A DNA stretch of 46,049 nt from assembly GCA_902770725.1 (NCBI GenBank), contig CACXUA010000015.1, positions 1 to 46,049 of the forward strand, read 5' to 3'. A model generated the notes under the pieces. That model was not told the DNA's origin and made no database searches. It saw only the letters and a list, made by a program, of their open reading frames with translations. This document shows positions 11,049 through 18,845 of this stretch, one piece after another. A program made the translations under genes and the position numbers. Position 1 is the stretch's first letter, and every line of letters begins with the position of its first letter. This DNA is from an uncultured Bacteroidales bacterium (GTDB taxonomy: Bacteria; Bacteroidota; Bacteroidia; Bacteroidales; Bacteroidaceae).

Positions 11049-11953
11049 CGATAAAGGACATCATAGGACCTTCACCTTGGCAACTGCTGCGCGACTATCT
11101 GCAGATGTTGCTGGGAACAGTCATCTACACGGTTGGCTATGCCTGCTTCCTATTGCCTTATAAGATAGTCAGTGGAGGCGTTACGGGTATCTCCACCATC
11201 CTGTACTACTTGACAGGGTTTCCTGCTGGCAACACCTACTTAATTATAAATGTAGGCTTGCTCCTGATGGCTATGCGCATACTGGGCTGGCGTTATCTGG
11301 TACGCACAATCATCGTGACGCTACTCGTCTCGAGTGCTATCGGCATCATGCAGACACAGCTCACCGTCGTTGGTGCAGATGGTCACCATACGCTTATGCA
11401 CATCATAGGCGAACAGAAGTTCATGGCCTGCGTCATTGGTGCCTTCCTTGAAGGTCTTGGCTTGGCAACCATCTTCCTGGCAGGCGGCAGCACGGGTGGC
11501 ACAGACATCATTGCCAGCTCTATCAACAAGTATTGGAACATCTCCCTCGGCCGACTGCTCCTGATGCTCGACATCATCATCATCGGCGGCAGCTACTTTA
11601 TCTCGCACGACATCGAGACGATGGTGGTGGGCTATCTGGCAATGTTCATCAGCCTCAACTTCCTTGACTACGTCATCAACTCGGCAAGGCGAAGCGTGCA
11701 GTTCATCATCATCAGCGAACAATACGAGAAAATAGCAGAGGAAGTCAATACAAGACTCGAGCGAGGCGTTACCGTTCTTTCGGGCGAAGGATTCTACAGC
11801 AAGGAGAAGCGGCAGGTGCTGCTCATCCTGGCCAAGCGCTATGAGAGTCGCAGCATCTTCCAGCTCATCAAGCGCATCGACCCACAGGCATTTGTCTCTA
11901 TGAGCAACGTAGAAGGCGTCTTTGGCGAAGGCTTCGACCCCATAAAGAAGTAA
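11045..11953 (+). CDS. YitT family membrane protein, second of two tandem paralogues
   Basis: The 302-residue protein matches its upstream neighbour along its whole length: IYTVGYACFLLPYKIVSGGV, the GGSTGGTDIIASSINKYWN motif and the C-terminal DUF2179 end PQAFVSMSNVEGVFGEGFDP all have equivalents there. Five or six transmembrane segments and a cytoplasmic C-terminal domain are predicted by eye. The start overlaps the previous stop (ATGA). The pair probably arose by duplication and could form a heteromer; transport substrate is unknown. Confidence 0.92.
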   Translation: MTIKDIIGPSPWQLLRDYLQMLLGTVIYTVGYACFLLPYKIVSGGVTGISTILYYLTGFPAGNTYLIINVGLLLMAMRILGWRYLVRTIIVTLLVSSAIGIMQTQLTVVGADGHHTLMHIIGEQKFMACVIGAFLEGLGLATIFLAGGSTGGTDIIASSINKYWNISLGRLLLMLDIIIIGGSYFISHDIETMVVGYLAMFISLNFLDYVINSARRSVQFIIISEQYEKIAEEVNTRLERGVTVLSGEGFYSKEKRQVLLILAKRYESRSIFQLIKRIDPQAFVSMSNVEGVFGEGFDPIKK

Positions 11954-11954
11954 G

Positions 11955-12047
11955 CCCCCCTAACCCCCTTTAGTGGAAATTAAACACAAACTATGATATG
12001 ACAGGAGAAGAAGGTAATAAAGAGTTCCCCCTGAAGGGGGTTAGGGG
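11955..12047. repeat. Inverted pair of C-rich/G-rich intergenic repeats, the right copy inside rdgB
   Basis: CCCCTAACCCCCTTTAG near 11957-11973 and its near-complement CTGAAGGGGGTTAGGGG at 12031-12047 flank about 60 bases. This CCCCTAACCCCCTT element looks like a dispersed Bacteroidota intergenic repeat. The right arm falls within the first codons of the rdgB frame. Confidence 0.75.
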
Positions 12048-12645
12048 ATCCATCATCATGGCAACCAATAATGCCCACAAGCTGGAGGAGATCCGGCAGA
12101 TACTGGGCAGTGCCTTCACGGTGAAAGGGCTGAGCGACATCGGCTGCACCGAGGACATCCCCGAGACGGCCGACACGCTGGAGGGCAATGCCTTGCAGAA
12201 GGCACGATATGTCCATGAGCACTATGGCGTAGATTGTTTTGCCGACGACACTGGCTTGGAGGTAGATGCACTCGGCGGAGCACCAGGAGTCTATACGGCT
12301 CGTTTCGGTGCCATGAACGGATATGGCGAAAGCCATGATGCCGATGCCAACATACGATGCCTGCTCGACAAGATAGAAAAGGCAGAGACGCGCAAGGCTC
12401 GCTTCCGCACAGTCATAGCCCTCGTTCAGGATGGAAAGGAAAGACTCTTCGAAGGCATCGTGGAAGGCGAGATATTGCCGCAGCGTGCCGGCGAAGGTGG
12501 CTTCGGATACGACCCAGTCTTCGCTCCCACTGAAGCAGGCGGCCTCGCCTTTGCCCAAATGAGTGCCGAAGCAAAGAACAGCATCAGCCATCGTGGGCGA
12601 GCCACGAAGAAACTGGCAGAATTTCTTTGTCGATACAATAAATAA
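11998..12645 (+). CDS. rdgB: Non-canonical purine NTP pyrophosphatase (RdgB/HAM1)
   Basis: Hydrolyses dITP, XTP and related nucleotides to monophosphates, keeping deaminated purines out of DNA. The family signature ATNNAHKLEEI opens the protein and FADDTGLEVDALGGAPGVYTAR, GEGGFGYDPVF and KNSISHRGRATKKL are all present. From ATG 12058 the product would have 195 residues, the usual length, but would begin at MATNN and lack the residues of the first beta strand (SII). From ATG 11998 (215 residues) these are included, together with about 17 extra residues encoded by a repeat (KEFPLKGVRGS). I annotate the longer form, with 12058 as the alternative. It begins 44 bases after the second yitT-like gene. 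Confidence 0.88.
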   Translation: MTGEEGNKEFPLKGVRGSIIMATNNAHKLEEIRQILGSAFTVKGLSDIGCTEDIPETADTLEGNALQKARYVHEHYGVDCFADDTGLEVDALGGAPGVYTARFGAMNGYGESHDADANIRCLLDKIEKAETRKARFRTVIALVQDGKERLFEGIVEGEILPQRAGEGGFGYDPVFAPTEAGGLAFAQMSAEAKNSISHRGRATKKLAEFLCRYNK

Positions 12646-12711
12646 CAACCTTTACACGTTTTCTTAATAAGAAGAAATAGCTTTTCAACTCGCTTAAATC
12701 ACATATTTCCC

Positions 12712-15039
12712 ATGATAAGGAAACCCCTCTCTTTGGCACTACTCCTTTGTGTGCTTTGCTTTACAGCCTCAGCCCAGCAATTGGGAACATGGCGCATGTA
12801 TCTTAGTTACCATATCGCCACGAAGAGTGACGTTAGTGGCAGCATCATATATTCGCTGATGAATGGTAACCTGCTTTCCTACGATACAGAAGATGGAGAA
12901 GTACGAACTTACGATCATCTAAAGGAGCTGAGTGATATCAACATCGCTTACATTGCATATAGCAAAGAAGCTGGCAAACTGCTCATCGTCTACAGCAACA
13001 GTAACATAGATCTGCTCGACAATGATGGCAACGTCCAGAACCTCTCTGCCCTGAAGGACAAGCGCATTCTGGGCAAAGAAATTTCCTATGTCGACATTCA
13101 TGGTTCCATGGCATATCTGGCAACGGGCTTCGGTTTCGTTGAGGTGGACATGAAGGAAGGAGTCTTCCGCAACACTTATAAGCTGAATTATTCTATATTC
13201 AGCATTGCAGCATCGGACGAGGCTGTGTTTATTGGTACTCCCGATGGCATATACTATTGCATGAAGAATACCAACATGCAATTGGAAAGCAACTGGAAGC
13301 TACGACTCAATTGGGGTGGTTTTAAAAACATGCACTATTTCCAAGACAAGTTGATAGCCATGAATCCGGATGGTATCTTTGCTTTAAAGCCCTTCCGTAA
13401 TGGACAGCCCCGTATATCTAAAGGCAAATACACTTTCTTCAAGTGTAGTGGGAATTACATATTATGGGGTAACAAAACTGAAATAGGTTTCACCTCTGAC
13501 GTGAGTAGCTCTGATGCTACGATCCTGGGCGCCGCTGCCACCGTTATTCCCGTTGAGAATAATTGGAAAGATATCTCCTATATTAACGGTACTTATTGGA
13601 TGAGCGAACAGGAGAATGGTCTGCGCAGTTACAAACTAAATGGCAGTGAGATGGTGCCGACGGGTGAGATCATACAGCCCAGCAGCCCCATCCGCGACCT
13701 TGGATACAACCTCAGTTGGGTTGGCGACCGCCTTCTCGTGGCTGGTGGCATCAATACGGTAAGCGCCTTCTCCAATCCTGCCACCGCTATGTACTATGAG
13801 AATGGAGTGTGGACCAACTTCACAGAAATGGGAATCCCTCCTGAATATCCTAAGCTACAGGTTATCAATACCACCGACTTGGTACAAGACCCGACAGACG
13901 ACACACATCACTTTGCCAGTTTGTATCGTGGAGGCCTTTGCGAATATAGGAATGGCAAGTTCGTCAAGAACTACAATCGTGACAACTCTCCCCTGCTAAG
14001 CATTATGGAGCCACCGTACCCACTTTATTATAACTATGTGACATGTTCTGCCTTGAGTTATGACGAAGAGGGAAATCTTTGGATGGCTTCGTCGCAGTTA
14101 GACTCTGTGCTGCACTATATCAAACCAAACGGCAAATGGGTCACCCTATTTTACCCGGAAATTAGAGGTGTTTCGCTGATAGACAAGATTCTGCATCATA
14201 GCAGTGGCATAAAACTCATCTCAAGCCGACGCATTGATATGCGTGGTGTATTCTGCCTTGACACAAAGGGGACAGATCGCGAAACCGATGACAGGAAAAT
14301 CTTGCACCAGACCATCATTAATCAGGACGGTACGGCTTATTTGCCCGAGCAGTTCTTCTGTCTTTGCGAGGATTTGGATGGCATTGTATGGGTTGGTACA
14401 TCGGCAGGACTCTTTGCTATTGAAGATGTTTCGCAAGTCTTTGACAAAGACTTCCGCTTCACTCAGGTTAAGATCAACCGCAATGATGGCAGCGGCTTGG
14501 CAGACTACCTGCTCAACGATGTCTCCATTGCCTGCATCTCCATCGATGCTGCAAACCGCAAATGGATTGGCACTCAGACCAATGGAGCCTTCCTCATCAG
14601 TGCCGACGGACAGGAGATGATACACCACTTCACTACCGAGGATAGTCCTCTCCTAAGCAATAACGTGCAAAGCATTGCTGTTCATCCGGGCACTGGAGAA
14701 GTGGTCTTCGGTACGGACAAAGGCCTGTGCAGCTTCATGAGCGATGCCACGTCGCCCGAAGCAGAGTTGGAGAAGAGCAACGTCGTCGTATTTCCCAACC
14801 CAGTTACACCTGACTACAATGGCCCGATTGCCATCCGAGGATTGGTGAACAACACAGAGGTAAAGATCATCTCCACTGGCGGTCAGCTCGTATGGAACGG
14901 CACATCTGCTGGCGGAACCTGCCTTTGGAACGGTTGTGCCAACAATGGATTGCGCGTTGCCAGCGGCATCTATCACGTCGTAGCCAACACTCCGGAGGGC
15001 AACAAGGCTATCGTGACGCGCATCGTTATTGTGAGATAA
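12712..15039 (+). CDS. porZ: Type IX secretion system surface protein PorZ
   Basis: A 775-residue exported protein with signal peptide (1-21, ending TASAQQ) and two regions of beta-propeller blades: about 25-330 (WRMYLSYHIATKSD, GLRSYKL) and about 340-680, with the two-component-regulator-propeller-like blades DGIVWVGTSAGLFAIED and NRKWIGTQTNGAFLIS. The last 85 residues (VVVFPNPVTPDY to IVTRIVIVR) are a type IX secretion C-terminal domain. This architecture and length match PorZ of Porphyromonas gingivalis, a surface component that helps the PorU sortase attach cargo to A-LPS. It follows rdgB after 66 bases. It implies that the organism has a type IX system encoded elsewhere. Confidence 0.88.
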   Translation: MIRKPLSLALLLCVLCFTASAQQLGTWRMYLSYHIATKSDVSGSIIYSLMNGNLLSYDTEDGEVRTYDHLKELSDINIAYIAYSKEAGKLLIVYSNSNIDLLDNDGNVQNLSALKDKRILGKEISYVDIHGSMAYLATGFGFVEVDMKEGVFRNTYKLNYSIFSIAASDEAVFIGTPDGIYYCMKNTNMQLESNWKLRLNWGGFKNMHYFQDKLIAMNPDGIFALKPFRNGQPRISKGKYTFFKCSGNYILWGNKTEIGFTSDVSSSDATILGAAATVIPVENNWKDISYINGTYWMSEQENGLRSYKLNGSEMVPTGEIIQPSSPIRDLGYNLSWVGDRLLVAGGINTVSAFSNPATAMYYENGVWTNFTEMGIPPEYPKLQVINTTDLVQDPTDDTHHFASLYRGGLCEYRNGKFVKNYNRDNSPLLSIMEPPYPLYYNYVTCSALSYDEEGNLWMASSQLDSVLHYIKPNGKWVTLFYPEIRGVSLIDKILHHSSGIKLISSRRIDMRGVFCLDTKGTDRETDDRKILHQTIINQDGTAYLPEQFFCLCEDLDGIVWVGTSAGLFAIEDVSQVFDKDFRFTQVKINRNDGSGLADYLLNDVSIACISIDAANRKWIGTQTNGAFLISADGQEMIHHFTTEDSPLLSNNVQSIAVHPGTGEVVFGTDKGLCSFMSDATSPEAELEKSNVVVFPNPVTPDYNGPIAIRGLVNNTEVKIISTGGQLVWNGTSAGGTCLWNGCANNGLRVASGIYHVVANTPEGNKAIVTRIVIVR

Positions 15040-15066
15040 TTGCAAAGCCAGCATATTGCTTTGCAC

Positions 15067-15108
15067 AAAGAGGGCTACCTATATAATGAAATAGGTAGCC
15101 CTCTTTTA
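15067..15108. terminator. Bidirectional terminator between porZ and the ABM-domain gene
   Basis: AAAGAGGGCTACCTAT (15067-15082) pairs perfectly with ATAGGTAGCCCTCTTT (15091-15106) over an 8-base loop. A-rich and T-rich edges allow use from both converging genes. Confidence 0.88.
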
Positions 15109-15137
15109 GTCAGACCTAACAGGTTTCGTGCAGACGA

Positions 15138-15413
15138 CTAGAGCGTCAGCTTCTCGATCTTCATGTCGCCGCAGTTCTCGATGATGCCCACGAGTTCCTT
15201 GAACTCTGGTGTGGCGGCATGTTTTGCCAGGGCTTCTTCGCTTTCCCAGGTCTCGCAGAACATGAAGATGTCCTTGCGTGTAGCACTTTCAAAAACGTCG
15301 TAGCTGACCATTCCCTCGTGCTTCTGAGTCTTTGCAGTGAGCAGAATGGCTGCCTCAAGGGCTTCGTTGTACTTACCCTTCTTGGCTTGGAAGAAACAAT
15401 TTAAACGAATCAT
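15138..15413 (-). CDS. ABM-domain protein (putative quinol monooxygenase, YgiN-like)
   Basis: The 91-residue protein is a single antibiotic-biosynthesis-monooxygenase ferredoxin-like fold. Diagnostic strands are MIRLNCFFQAKKGKYNEAL, KHEGMVSYDVFES and the pattern DIFMFCETWESEEALAKHAA, with the C-terminal helix FKELVGIIENC. Such proteins form dimers and some oxidise quinols or similar substrates without a cofactor; many have no known function. It starts 38 bases after the end of lpxB and could be the last gene of the surE-lpxB transcript. The gap contains a TTTACTA short repeat. Confidence 0.82.
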   Translation of the reverse strand: MIRLNCFFQAKKGKYNEALEAAILLTAKTQKHEGMVSYDVFESATRKDIFMFCETWESEEALAKHAATPEFKELVGIIENCGDMKIEKLTL

Positions 15414-15450
15414 AGTCTAATTTAGAATTTAATGATTTACTATTTACTAT

Positions 15451-16611
15451 TTATCTCTTTGTAAAGTCGAGTATTATCTTAGCCGCTCTCTCTGGTGCTC
15501 CGGGTTCGCCCAGGATGGCGGCCATGCGTTCGTAGCCTTTCAACTGAGCTTCTCTGGCTGAGCCTCCGGGCAAGATTGATGCGAGATGATGGCGAACGCT
15601 GCTGACATTCATCTGCTCTGCGACGAGTTCCGGCACCACTTCCTCCCCGCAGATGAGGTTGACGAGGGATATGTAGGGAACCTTTATGAAGAGCCGTTTT
15701 GCGAGAGACGCCAGGCGGCCTGCCTTCATGTAGTAGCAGACGACTTGCGGCACACGCAGCAGAGCTGTCTCGAGCGTCGCGGTGCCGCTGGTGACGAGGG
15801 CTGCCGTGCTGTGCTGAAGGAGCTGATAGGTCTGGTCGCGAACAATAGTGCATTTACTATTTAGCCATTTACCATTTACCTTTTTAATGCACTCCGTGTA
15901 TAACTCATCCTCGAGTCCTGGGGCGGCGGCGAGCACCAACTGATAGTCTTCGGCATAGGGCGCTGCCGCTTCCAACATGCGAGGAAGGTTCGCGCGCACT
16001 TCCTGCTTGCGGCTTCCGGGCAGCAGAGCGATGATGGGAAGTGCAGACCCCTCCATACCTCCCCGTAGAGGGGAGGCTTTTGTATCGTGCTCCCGCTTGT
16101 AAGCCTCCACTTCATCCACCGTCGGATTGCCTACATAATTAATATGGTAACCGTGCTTCTCCTCGTAGAACGGCACTTCGAAAGGCAGGATGGAGAGCAG
16201 CAGATCGACGTCGCGCTTAATGTTGCGGATGCGATGTTCCTTCCATGCCCAGATCTTCGGAGCGATGTAATAGACCACGGGAATCGTGCTGTGCTGCTTG
16301 ACGAAGCGTGCTATCTTGAGGTTGAAGCCTGGGTAATCGACCAGAATCAGCACGTCGGGCTGCCACGCGAGGATGTCCTGCTGGCAGCGTTTCATGCCGC
16401 AAAGGATGGTCCTCAGGTGCATGAGGACGGGGATGAAGCCCATATAAGCGAGGTCACGATAGTGCTGAACGAGCTCAGCGCCCTGTGCCGCCATCATATC
16501 TCCGCCGTAGCAACGGAACTGAGCCGCCGCATCCTGCTGCCTGATGGCCGCTATCAAGTGGCTCGCATGAACGTCGCCACTTGCCTCGCCTGCTATGAGA
16601 TAGTACTTCAT
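15451..16611 (-). CDS. lpxB: Lipid-A-disaccharide synthase
   Basis: GT19 glycosyltransferase that joins UDP-diacylglucosamine and lipid X in lipid A synthesis at the inner membrane. The start at 16611 gives MKYYLIAGEASGDVHASHL, the usual N-terminus; an upstream in-frame ATG at 16641 would add ten unrelated residues. Family motifs include YYIAPKIWAWKEHR, IIALLPGSRKQEV and ALVTSGTATLETALLRVPQVV. Two segments look foreign: ASPLRGGMEGS just before the PIIALLPGSR strand, encoded by a perfect 7-base palindrome at 16058-16076, and NGKWLNSKCT before VRDQTYQLL, encoded by TAAATGG-type tandem repeats at 15852-15880. Both are in frame and the motifs around them are intact. It follows surE. Confidence 0.95.
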   Translation of the reverse strand: MKYYLIAGEASGDVHASHLIAAIRQQDAAAQFRCYGGDMMAAQGAELVQHYRDLAYMGFIPVLMHLRTILCGMKRCQQDILAWQPDVLILVDYPGFNLKIARFVKQHSTIPVVYYIAPKIWAWKEHRIRNIKRDVDLLLSILPFEVPFYEEKHGYHINYVGNPTVDEVEAYKREHDTKASPLRGGMEGSALPIIALLPGSRKQEVRANLPRMLEAAAPYAEDYQLVLAAAPGLEDELYTECIKKVNGKWLNSKCTIVRDQTYQLLQHSTAALVTSGTATLETALLRVPQVVCYYMKAGRLASLAKRLFIKVPYISLVNLICGEEVVPELVAEQMNVSSVRHHLASILPGGSAREAQLKGYERMAAILGEPGAPERAAKIILDFTKR

Positions 16612-16644
16612 TGTTCCTGTTTTTTGAGTGGTTAGGGGCAATCG

Positions 16645-17403
16645 CTAACCACTAACTACCACTTTCTTTAGTTCGTCGAGCCATGCATGTGCCGTCATAT
16701 CGAGCTGTATGGGCGTGATGGACGCATAGCCGTGATCGAGCGCCCAATAGTCCGTGTCGGCTGCTTCGGGCTCGAGGTTCTGGAAATAACCCGTGAGTCG
16801 GTACTCGCCTTCGCCCACCTGCATCATCTCTTTCATCCAGCGTCCGCGACCGGTTCGGCAGACGCGAGTGCCCTTCAGTTCAGGCACTTCGGGGAAGTTG
16901 ACGTTGAGCAGCACATCCTCCGGCAAGCCGTTTTCGAGGACATAACGGGCTATCCTAACCACTTCAGCCTCGTAAGGTCGGAAGTCACATTGCAGGCTTC
17001 GGGTCTTGAGGCTGTATGCGATGGCCGGAACAGCCTTCATGCAAGCCTCGAAAGCCGCGCCGACAGTACCGCTGTAGTGCACCGAAACCGACGCGTTATC
17101 GCCGTGATTGATGCCGCTCACCACCAGGTCGGGCCGCCTCTCGAGCAGTCCGTCCAGCGCCAACTTCACGCAATCTGTGGGCGTTCCGCTGCATTGATAG
17201 ACCTTCAAGCCAGGCTGCTCCCGCACGAGCTTAATGGTAATCGTGCTGAGGGGCGATATGCTGCAGGATGCCGCGCTGCGTGGTCCGTCGGGAGCCACCA
17301 CGATGACGTCGCCAAGCTGGCACATCAAATCGGTCAGCACCCCCAGTCCCTGCGCCGCGACACCATCGTCGTTCGAGATAAGTATTAAGGGTCTGTTTGA
17401 CAT
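16645..17403 (-). CDS. surE: 5'/3'-nucleotidase SurE
   Basis: The 252-residue protein dephosphorylates nucleoside monophosphates in the cytoplasm. The metal-binding site is seen in ILISNDDGVAAQGL (D12, D13), the serine loop in APDGPRSAASCSIS and the asparagine in SGINHGDNASVSVHYSGTVGAA. Length is standard. The stop codon lies 33 bases before the lpxB start, so both genes probably share the promoter upstream of surE (TATCTTTG on the minus strand, 17425-17432). Confidence 0.96.
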   Translation of the reverse strand: MSNRPLILISNDDGVAAQGLGVLTDLMCQLGDVIVVAPDGPRSAASCSISPLSTITIKLVREQPGLKVYQCSGTPTDCVKLALDGLLERRPDLVVSGINHGDNASVSVHYSGTVGAAFEACMKAVPAIAYSLKTRSLQCDFRPYEAEVVRIARYVLENGLPEDVLLNVNFPEVPELKGTRVCRTGRGRWMKEMMQVGEGEYRLTGYFQNLEPEAADTDYWALDHGYASITPIQLDMTAHAWLDELKKVVVSG

Positions 17404-17424
17404 GTTTGTAAGTTAATTCCTTTG

Positions 17425-17432
17425 CAAAGATA
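17425..17432 (-). promoter_or_regulatory. -7 box of the surE promoter
   Basis: Read on the minus strand the box is TATCTTTG, 22 bases before the surE ATG. The -33 region falls in a run of TTTTCACT repeats (17440-17470) and lacks a clear TTTG. Confidence 0.6.
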
Positions 17433-17436
17433 CAAT

Positions 17437-17470
17437 AAAAAGTGAAAAGTGAAAAGTGAAAAGTGAAAAA
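17437..17470. repeat. Short tandem repeat AGTGAAA (four copies) upstream of surE
   Basis: Four successive AGTGAAA units end at 17467 and sit exactly where the -33 element of the surE promoter should be. Comparable short tandem repeats occur before other promoters in this window. Confidence 0.85.
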
Positions 17471-17518
17471 TTATTGTGGTGCAGACAAAAACCAGGCTGC
17501 CTGCGTGAACAGATTCAG

Positions 17519-17694
17519 CGTGCCAAGTTGGGCAAGATAACGTGTCAAGTTGAGTCGGTTAGCGTGTTAAGTTGGGTCACTTAACACGGGTCGTGACGTT
17601 TTGGCGCCCGCCAAAAGAATTCACGGCGGCCGCCAAAAGAAACCGTAGCGGCCGCCAAAAATATTCACGGCGCCCGCTAAAAACCAAATTTCAA
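17519..17694. repeat. Eight-unit 22-base phase array with a change of unit class (array 3)
   Basis: The gap 17404-17976 contains no gene. Units of exactly 22 bases start at 17519, 17541, 17563, 17585, 17607, 17629, 17651 and 17673. The first three share CGTGTCAAGTTG / CGTGTTAAGTTG. After a transitional unit, three units share GCCGCCAAAAGAA-like cores with palindromic GGCGGCCGCC or GGCGCC at the junctions, and the last is a decayed copy (CCCGCTAAAAACC). No base is gained or lost at the class change. Confidence 0.85.
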
Positions 17695-17848
17695 CCTGCC
17701 AGACCATCCGACCAAATGTGGATTGCGGTCCGACTTAAGCAGGCAAAAGATGTGAATAACTAGCCTTAGTTATCAACAAAAACAGGCAGTTATCAACACT
17801 TTAGGCAATCTGCTTAAGAAAAATAGTGTGTTTTTCGGACTTTTGATG

Positions 17849-17856
17849 TATATTTG
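17849..17856 (+). promoter_or_regulatory. -7 box of the parA promoter
   Basis: TATATTTG, with a weak TGTG at 17827-17830 at -33 spacing. Transcription would start near 17863, giving a leader of about 115 nt that includes an inverted repeat. Confidence 0.55.
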
Positions 17857-17867
17857 CAGACATAAAT

Positions 17868-17958
17868 AAGACAACTGACTACAGACAACCGACAACAGAT
17901 ATTCACTCTGAAGACTGCCAGCATCAGTCCGTTGTCTGCTGACTGTTGTCCGTTGTCA
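17868..17958. repeat. Inverted GTTGTC-type repeats in the parA leader
   Basis: Left arm copies of GACAAC (17868-17900) face right arm copies GTTGTC (17930-17958) and can form a long imperfect hairpin in the parA leader RNA. The same repeat family occurs inside the coding ends of fdtA and the PI-PLC gene. Confidence 0.75.
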
Positions 17959-17976
17959 AATAAAAAGAAAGAAAAC

Positions 17977-18744
17977 ATGAGCAAAACAATCGCAATAGTA
18001 AACCAGAAGGGTGGCGTGGGAAAGACTACCACAAGCATGAACCTGGCTGCCTCTCTCGCCACACTCGAAAAGAAAGTCCTCCTCATCGACGCTGACCCGC
18101 AGGCCAACGCATCGAGCGGTATGGGCGTGGACGTCAGCAAGCTGGAGGCATCCATCTACAACGCGTTGCTCGGACAGGTTGACATCAAGGACATCATCTA
18201 CACGACAGACATCGAGGGACTCGACATCGTGCCGTCGCACATCAACCTCGTCGGCGCAGAAATCGAACTGCTGAACTTCAAGAACCAGGAGCGCATCCTG
18301 AAGGACACGATACAGCCCATCGTTCAGGATTACGACTATATCCTCATCGATTGCAGTCCCAGTCTGGGCCTCATCACAGTGAATGCCCTCACGGCCGCCG
18401 ATAGTGTCATCATCCCCGTGCAGTGCGAGTACTTCGCTCTGGAAGGCATCAGCAAGCTGCTCAACACGATAAAGATAGTCAAGACACGCATGAATCCGCG
18501 TCTCGAGATAGAGGGATTCCTCCTGACCATGTATGACAGTCGCCTCCGCCTCGCTAATCAGATCTACGAAGAGGTGAAGCGACATTTCCGCGAACTCGTG
18601 TTCAAGACAGTCATCCAGCGTAACGTCAAGCTCAGCGAAGCACCCAGTCACGGCGTCCCCGCCATCCTCTACGATGCCGACGCCACAGGCTCGAAGGCTC
18701 ACCTGGCACTGGCGCAGGAGATAATAGCAAAGGAAAAACATTGA
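17977..18744 (+). CDS. parA: Chromosome partitioning ATPase ParA (Soj)
   Basis: Start at ATG 17977 gives MSKTIAIVNQKGGVGKTT, the normal N-terminus of ParA with the deviant Walker A motif KGGVGKTT at 10-17; the upstream extension of the frame is not needed. Walker A' and B motifs follow (LLIDADPQANAS and YILIDCSPSLGLIT). The 255-residue ATPase binds DNA when ATP-bound and moves ParB-parS complexes to separate new origins. Its stop lies in an inverted repeat preceding parB. The neighbourhood parA-parB-DUF5683-mltD-relA/spoT is the usual Bacteroidales order. Confidence 0.97.
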   Translation: MSKTIAIVNQKGGVGKTTTSMNLAASLATLEKKVLLIDADPQANASSGMGVDVSKLEASIYNALLGQVDIKDIIYTTDIEGLDIVPSHINLVGAEIELLNFKNQERILKDTIQPIVQDYDYILIDCSPSLGLITVNALTAADSVIIPVQCEYFALEGISKLLNTIKIVKTRMNPRLEIEGFLLTMYDSRLRLANQIYEEVKRHFRELVFKTVIQRNVKLSEAPSHGVPAILYDADATGSKAHLALAQEIIAKEKH

Positions 18745-18827
18745 CCATTGAACATTGACCATTGAACATTAGGCTGCGCCCAAAGCCCTGGCGAAGGAAA
18801 AATGTTCAATGGTCAATGGTCAATGTT
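18741..18827. repeat. Inverted repeat between parA and parB
   Basis: Left arm TTGACCATTGAACATT is present at 18755-18770 (with a preceding partial copy) and its complement at 18801-18827, separated by 30 bases. The left arm begins within the parA stop codon. It forms a stable hairpin without a T-tract, so it is more likely a mobile-type repeat than a terminator. Confidence 0.85.
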
Positions 18828-18845
18828 CTATAAAGAACTAAGAAT

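Noticed and set aside
17519..17694. CRISPR array
   Set aside because: Units are 22 bases with no repeat/spacer alternation, the repeats are degenerate and no cas genes are present.
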